Shown: positions 58,185 through 64,000 of the stretch, in pieces
Numbering within the stretch: position 1 is the stretch's first letter
Layout: each line of letters opens with the position of its first letter
Assembly: GCF_003369915.1 (NCBI RefSeq)
Contig: NW_022881614.1
Location: 36,439,842-36,503,841, forward strand
Length of the DNA stretch: 64,000 bases
DNA from: Drosophila miranda
Taxonomy: Eukaryota; Arthropoda; Insecta; Diptera; Drosophilidae
Direction: 5' to 3'
Made by a program: the position numbers and the translations under genes
Notes under the pieces: model-generated
Databases searched by the model: none
What the model saw: the letters and a program-made list of their open reading frames with translations, nothing else
What the model was told of the DNA's origin: nothing

Positions 58185-59690
58185 TTATTCCTCATCGGAA
58201 TCGGATTGATTTGTCGGCTTGAGGCTGCCAAAGACCTTGGCCGGTATGGCCTTTTGTTCGAAGCGCAGTTTCTTCATGATGAGGCCCTCGTCATCGGTTT
58301 TGGTTGTGGCCTATTTGTGGCCTCGAGCAGCCGCATGGCATCCGGTCCGGAGCCAGCACCAGCATCGGCAGCCACACCATTCGTGTTCGTGTTGACAAAC
58401 TGGGCAGCCATCATGTTGACCTGAGTGTTGTAGGTGGCCTGAATGGAACGCTTGATCCGCAGCACTTCACGCATCGTATCCTCGTTGCCATGACGCACCT
58501 CGAACTCCTTCCAGGTCTGCCAGAAGTCCGCCGTGAAGCGGGGATCGCACACCTGTTGGGAGAAAGCAGAAGAGAGCTTAGAATATTGACGATCCAACGG
58601 TTAAATGTCGACTCACCTGTGAGCGTAGATGGCCCTGGCTCGATCCACCTAGCCCAGCTTCGTCTCCAGCTCGTCGAATTTGACGCACATGTGGCGCATA
58701 TGCTGCTCGTGCAGAGCCGATCGTAGACGGACATGGCATGCCGGGCCAGGCCGTGCTCCTCCTCCAGCTTCGCGTAGAGCTGGTAAAAGTACTTGGATTG
58801 CTCAGCGGGTCACTGATCCAGGCACTGTTCGAAGAGGTCGCGGGCCCGCTCCAGCTTTTTGCCCCCGTAGCGCGCGAGGAACTTGCTTAGATACGAGTTC
58901 CAGATGTACACATTCGGCCACTTAAACAGGGCAATGCCCTTCTCGTAGGCCCGATAGGCCTCCTCGAAGTAGTTGTGCTCTTCGAGGAACATGCCATAGT
59001 TGATGATCACCTGCGGCGTGCAGATCTTCAGGTCGATGATGCTCTCGTAGACGGCCTCGCAGGTCTTGAAGGTGCCAAAAGACTCCTCCAGATCGGCGTA
59101 CATGGACCACACCTTCAGGGATCTGTGGAGGCGCGACTGCACTGTCTCCGAGTCGTCGTGATACGCCACCTTCCGCTTGGGCATGGCCGTGGCACGTTGC
59201 ATCAGCTTGAGGGCTGCCTCGAACTTCTGCTGGCGCAGCTCCATCTTCGCCCACTCGCACCACACGGCGGCCAGATCCGCCACCTTGACGTACTCTACCT
59301 CGGTGCCCCGCTCGAAGACCACGCGGGCGTCCTCCACCTGGCCATTGGACTCGTAGAACTTGGCAAACTCCACCCAGAGGGTGTGCAGCTTTCCCACCGC
59401 CAGCTTGGTCTGGACTGTCTGCACGGCCTCGGTGTAGGTGTTGATGACCTCCGTGGGCTTGTCCTCGTACAGGTTGACCCGCTTGTGCCACTCGTGAACG
59501 TTGTGCGGATTCTGGCGCAGCAGGACACTGTTCAGCAGCAGCAGACGCCTCTCCATGAAGTATTCGAAGCGCGACAGGCGCAGCTCCACATCGATGTCGT
59601 CCTCCTCGGTGGCCTCCTCGTTCTTGGCCACCTCCTCCATGCGCTTGTTCAACGACAGCTCCTCGAACTGCGCAAAGCTGGCCTCGCAAA
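58185..59690 (-). pseudogene. fand: fandango (Syf1/XAB2) longest copy, N-terminally truncated
   Basis: Syf1 is a HAT-repeat scaffold of the Prp19/NTC complex in pre-mRNA splicing. The open frame 58810-59652 covers about 280 residues of consecutive HAT repeats (LAAVWCEWAKMELRQQKFEA, SLKVWSMYADLEESFGTFKT, INYGMFLEEHNYFEEAYRAY, WPNVYIWNSYLSKFLARYGG). A TGA at about 58811 ends it where a Cys codon is expected. Downstream the frame keeps KYFYQLYAKLEEEHGLARHA, then shows an apparent internal deletion and a TAG in the next HAT repeat. An intron (58553-58616) and the C-terminal exon (CDPRFTADFWQTWKEFEVRH) follow. The N-terminal third is missing upstream of 59690. Family identity is certain; this copy is a pseudogene. 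Confidence 0.9.
58553..58616 (-). other. fandango intron (64 bp)
   Basis: Minus-strand GTGAGTCG at 58616 and TTCTCCCAACAG ending at 58553, with coding similarity on both sides. This shows the copy arose by DNA-level duplication, not retroposition. Confidence 0.85.
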
Positions 59691-60139
59691 AGGGCTATGC
59701 TGCCTTAACAAAGGCCAAAAGACTGTGGGCCAGGGGGGGCAAGGGGACAATAGAAGCCAAAAGATTGACAGAGGCGAGTGAATTCCGTAAATTTATATAA
59801 ACGATATTGCGGTTCACATTTTGCACTTTCGCTCAATTAACTCAACTAATTGACATTTGAAAATACATGCGGTGAAAGGAAGTACATATGTACACATGTA
59901 TGTACATGTGGGTCCGTAAAGGACAACAGCAGGAGATAATTATAAGTTCAGGAATTTTAATTCAACCTTCAACCTCAGCCTTTGCATGGCTCTGGAGCTC
60001 GAAAGTGATTTACAAAAGAAGCACTTTAGTCGGAAACATAAACATTCATTCCCCACCTCTTCACAGCACTTGACCAGAAACAACAGCAACAACAACGAGG
60101 GGGAACGTTGTGAGTTGCTGCGGACACCGCAACTCTACA
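59691..60139. other. fandango upstream spacer, copy 2
   Basis: Nearly identical to 45241-45655; no coding content recognised. Confidence 0.6.
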
Positions 60140-60650
60140 GTTATACCCGATACTAAGTCAGTCGATACCGGCAGACGCCGCTAATATTGAACGACACGAC
60201 AAAGAGTGCGTGCGAGAGAGACAGAAAATCAGTCTGAGCGTGACGTCGGGCGCTGCGTAGCCACTGCAAATTGATTTGTTCCTATTGGCTATAAAAATGA
60301 TCTGATCCAGATTCAGCAATCTGATAGATATGGTCATAATCTATTATTCTGCGTTTTTACCTCCTTTGTGTGAGCGGAAGGAGGCGGGGCAAAGTTTTGA
60401 AATTTTCTTGTAGCAGTGACATATCACAGAAGTCTGGATCCAAAACATCGTTCCTCTCGCTCTTATAGTCTTTGAGCACTAGGCGCTGAAGGGGACGGAC
60501 AGACGACTCAATCGACTCGGCTATTGATGCTGATCAAGAATATATATACTTTATGGGGTCGGACACGATTCCTTCTGCACGTTACACACATCCACTTTTA
60601 CCACAAATCTAATATACCCCAATACTCATTTTGAGTATCGGGTATAAAAA
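60140..60650 (+). mobile_element. DINE-1/ISY-like repeat, shortened
   Basis: Begins TTATACCCGATACT and ends GAGTATCGGGTATAAAAA. It lacks the central subunits and has only a short GACGGACAGACG remnant (about 60493-60507). Confidence 0.75.
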
Positions 60651-61040
60651 TCACAATTATAAAGGGAGTCAGGGCGAGGCATACACTGTCAAAAAACAAT
60701 ATACGAGAATAAATAATTAAACCCATTTTTATATACATTTCTCCCGATATTATTCTCTAAATTGAAAGAAAACAACAGGTATAAATTTTCATTAGCTTTG
60801 AACTGAAAACCTTTTAAGATAAGCCGAAGTTGACTTTTTCGGTATTTTTCGTTATTTTTATAGTCCTGTTTGCCTTTAGTATTTTCTCCTATAAGACAGA
60901 TGATTCTTGGTAAAAGTTTGTCCCCTTATTTGCCTCCATACTAAACAAAATGCTATAATGAATTTATTTATATTTTTATAATGATTTATAATGAATCTCA
61001 ACAATAAACGAGGGGGAACGTTGTGAGTTGCAGCGGACAC
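60651..61040. other. Spacer
   Basis: Matches 50661-50980, then a short AT-rich piece and a repeat of ACGAGGGGGAACGTTGTGAG also seen at about 60095. No gene. Confidence 0.5.
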
Positions 61041-62116
61041 CGCAACTCTACAGTTATACCCGATACTAAGTCAGTAGGAGAGAGAGCCACTCCGGCAGAC
61101 GCCGCTAATTTGAACGACACGACAAAGAGTGCGTGCGAGAGAGACAGTAAATCAGTCTGAGCGTGACGTCGGGGGCTGCGTAGCCAATGCAAATTGATTT
61201 GTTCCTTTTGGCTATAAAAATGATCTGATCTGATCCAGATTCAGCAATCTGATAGATATGATCATTATCTATTATTGTGCGGTTTTAGTTTGCTCGTATC
61301 CTCAATATTGTGGATGCAACAGATTTTCGTCCTTTGTGGGGCGGAAGGGGGGGGGGCGAAATTTTGAGAAGTGAGATCTAACAGGAGTGCGGATACCAAA
61401 TTTGGTTACTCTAGCCTTAATAGTCTCTGAGATTTGTGAATATCCCCAGATTTGCATCCTTTGCGTGGCGGAAGGGGGTGTGGCGAAATTTTGAAACAAA
61501 CTCGTCTCGGTCCGATATATTAGGAGTGTGGATACCAAATTTGGTTGCTCTAGCTTTTATAGTCTCTGAGATCTAGGCGCTAATGTTTTACTCTAAGCAA
61601 AGCCGGCTATGCTACGTGTGTGTTAGAGAGAGACAGGGCGAGAAAAAATGAAATTGTTTTCTTGATGCTGGCTATAATAATAATACGATCCAATTCATAT
61701 TCTGCAGTCTAAAAGATATGGTCATTCTCTACGATTCTGCGTTTTTGGTTTTCTCGTATCTTTAAAATTGTGGATGCCACAGATTTTCGTCCTTTGTGGG
61801 GGCGGAAGTGGAAAGGGCGAAGTTTTGAAATATTTTTGTAGCAGTGACATATCACAGAAGTCTGGATCCAAAACATCGTTGCTCTAGCTCTTATAGTCGT
61901 TGAGCACTAGGCGCTGAAGGGGACGGACAGACGGACAGACGGACGGACGGACAGACGGACAGACAGACATGGCTCAATCGACTCGGCTATTTATGCTGAT
62001 CAAGAATATATATACTTTTTAGGGGGTCGGAAACGATTCCTTCTGGACGTTACACACATCCACTTTTACCACAAATCTAATATACCCCAATACTCATTTT
62101 GAGTATCGGGTATAAA
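61041..62116 (+). mobile_element. DINE-1/ISY-like repeat, longest form
   Basis: About 1.08 kb from TTATACCCGATACT to GAGTATCGGGTATAAA. Three diverged subunits, minisatellite at 61920-61968 and a complete right end. It is the best reference copy for the family in this window. Confidence 0.78.
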
Positions 62117-62365
62117 TAGCGACCTTTTTGCATATTTTATGTGGTTCTTTTCATCCTTCAATCAGCATGGAATTGTAAACTCTGGATTAAAAATGAACAA
62201 TAATAAAAATGTGTTCGTGTAACCTCTTGGGGTGTGTACCTTTTGGCAATTTGGTGAAAATGGGTGGGGGGGGGGGGGGGTTGGTGGTGGTCTTGGTACT
62301 TCAATTAACAAAAAATTTGGAACGCGGAACATTAACAAAGGAATTGTGTAACGAACATAATCAGA
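62117..62365. other. Spacer with G-run
   Basis: Contains a long G-run (about 62266-62280) and the sequence just downstream of the S-Lap stop, shared with the other units from about 62300. Confidence 0.5.
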
Positions 62366-63890
62366 TTACTTGCCGTCTGGGCAAGCCATCTGAAACAGAA
62401 ACTGAACGATGGTGCGAGTGGGACGGCCAGTCATGCGGCCCTTCAGCAAATATGGGAGCGGATTGTAGCGCGTGAGCATGCCCACGTTGCGGATGTCCAG
62501 GTGGGCCCAGTGGACGCACGGCACCAGCTCGTGCAGAACGGCGGCAGCGATGCAGCTGGAGGCGGGGCCACGTCCGCGGTTGCTGATGTCAAAGGTGTCG
62601 TTCGGCTTGATCAGCTCCTTGAAGTAGCGCCACAGGGGCAGACGCCAAACGCGATCCCCCTTAAGGGCACCGGCATTCTCGAACTGCTTGTAGACGAAGT
62701 TCGAATTGCTGAAAATCCCGGCTGCTGCTCCGCCCAGCGCTGGGCAGACGGCGTAGCCCACTGTAGCAATGTGCACGACCATGCGCGGCTTGTAGATCGT
62801 CTGGGCGTAGAGCAAGGGATCGGCCATGGCCATCACACCAGCCTTGCTGACGTCCACGAAGCCGAGAGTTTTGCCATTGAGGAGGGACACCACGTCGCCA
62901 GGCTTGGCCGCCATTCCGGAGGGCATATTCTCGTACAGCGGCAGCAGTGCCGTTATGTTTAGGGGCAGCGATAGCGCAGCGGCGGCTCGGATGACGCCCA
63001 CGCAGGCGGCTGCACCGGACATGCAGCCGCGGTACATGGACAAGCAGTCCTTGGGACGGAGGCAGAGGCCTCCGCTGTTGAATGTGATGCCCTTGCCCAG
63101 CAGGAGGATGGGCTTGTCCTCGGGTGCGGTGCCGCAGTAGGCGATTTCCAAGGTGATCGGCGGCCCGCAGCTGCCCTTGGCCACCATCAAGAAGCTGTTC
63201 AAGCTCTTGGACTCGATCCATGCTGCGTACCTCCACAGATACCCCGCAGGGGCACAGGGCATCCACCGTTGACTGGGCGAAGATTGTGGGCGTCATCTGA
63301 TTGGCCGGCGTATCGGCCAGGCGACGGGCCAGGTTCTGCGATTCGGCCTTGAACAGGCCCCGCATCCAGGCATCCGAGTCGGGAGAGTCGTACAGCTCCA
63401 GTTTGGGAATGAGTGTGCGGTCCCGACGGCGCTTGTTGGTGTTGTAGCGCCAGACGGCCAAGGCGCTCCCCTCGGCCGCCTGCTCCGCATACTCCATCGA
63501 CTTCACGAAGACATCTGTGCAGCCCTGCAGTTGAAGGGAACGAGCCCCCACGCCGGCAGCGACGCGAGCGTTCTCCATTCCCTCGTCGGTCATCTCCAGG
63601 TCGTTGAAGCCGGCCCCCTCCTGTCCCACGCCGACCACGGCCACCGCACGGAACTCCGCATCCACGTTCATGAAGACACGGCCTTTTCCCAGCTGGCCAC
63701 TCAGGCCCGTCTCGCGTATGAGATCAGTGATCTTACCCTGGACGCGATCGTCAAACTTCTCGCCGGATGGTGTCATCTTGGGCTGGCGGTCGACCTCCTT
63801 GGCGTACACGCCCACCACAACGCCTTTGATCACCGAGTCACATTTCTCGGCGTAGTGCCGTCGCTGTTCCACATCTCTGCGTCTGGCCAG
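62366..63890 (-). pseudogene. S-Lap: S-Lap copy 4 (least damaged, 5' truncated)
   Basis: It keeps sequence lost from copies 1-3: TGG instead of the shared TGA near 63447, the segment encoding CGPPITLEIAYCGTAP, and GCMSGAAACVGVI. Two frames, 62366-63262 and 62661-63872, overlap because of a 5-base loss near 63220. The N-terminus is cut at 63890 before the start codon and joined directly to the upstream spacer. M17 comparison: the GKGITFDSGG motif reads GKGITFNSGG (Asp to Asn), the Asp before M(S/G)GAA is Cys, and NTDAEGR reads DVSKAGV. Only the Lys ligand is kept, so it is not expected to be a peptidase. Confidence 0.92.
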
Positions 63891-64000
63891 TTCCAGACAA
63901 ATTTTGCTTTTTTTCCGAATAAAAAAACTGTAAATCTAAAAAATAGAGAGAATAGATGTGCTTCCAACAGCTGATTCGAAATGAATGAGATATCCCAAGG
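63891..64000. other. S-Lap/fandango spacer, next unit
   Basis: Matches about 49202-49310 and indicates that another fandango copy is likely to follow outside the window. Confidence 0.8.

Larger units (their letters stand above)
54143..58494 (+). repeat. S-Lap/fandango tandem unit 3
   Basis: Third unit. At its right end fandango continues past the breakpoint used in units 1 and 2 (CATGACG at about 58489-58495), so this is where the original arrangement is still continuous. Confidence 0.9.

Overview
The window looks like repeat-rich insect DNA, almost certainly Drosophila. It holds remnants of the Drosophila splicing factor gene fandango (Syf1/XAB2 family) and of a sperm leucyl-aminopeptidase (S-Lap) gene. 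It also holds Ty3/Gypsy, BEL/Pao, Jockey-like and LOA/R1-like retroelements and many DINE-1/ISY-like repeats. Nothing bacterial or viral in the usual sense is present. Nested transposons, tandem duplications and repeatedly broken genes suggest a Y/neo-Y or pericentromeric region, and an obscura-group species such as D. miranda would fit. Species and chromosome are inference only.

Layout. 1-567: end of a minus-strand Gypsy-type pol. 568-11140: one nearly complete Ulysses/Osvaldo-like LTR retrotransposon with LTRs over 2 kb, a tRNA-Lys-type primer site (partly duplicated), a gag whose N-terminus carries a RING-H2 finger, and a pol entered by a perfect -1 slippery heptamer. 11141-34330: a tandem duplication of about 9.1 kb. 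Each copy holds a BEL/Pao pol, its LTR, an LTR-like stretch with perfect palindromes, a minus-strand Gypsy integrase fragment, and a minus-strand coiled-coil, Cys-containing gene. A 4.5 kb Jockey-like element with an 11-bp target duplication sits only in the second copy. 34391-36068: a divergent spacer and a Cys/Lys-rich repeat protein gene, the only plausibly intact host reading frame here. 36516-37155: 5'-truncated LOA-type insertion with a 7-bp target duplication. 37156-42832: mostly non-coding DNA with microsatellites and DINE-like repeats. 42833-44700: broken Gypsy integrase and its 3' region.

44700-64000: an S-Lap / fandango amplicon array that runs off the right edge. Three head-to-tail units (about 3.9, 4.35 and 4.35 kb) each carry a DINE-like repeat, a spacer with an exon-like block, a minus-strand S-Lap copy and the 3' end of fandango. 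The third runs into a longer fandango copy, then more DINE-like repeats, then a fourth S-Lap copy. All S-Lap and fandango copies carry stops, frameshifts or truncations, many shared between copies, so amplification continued after the genes were broken. The encoded S-Lap had also lost most M17 metal-binding residues.
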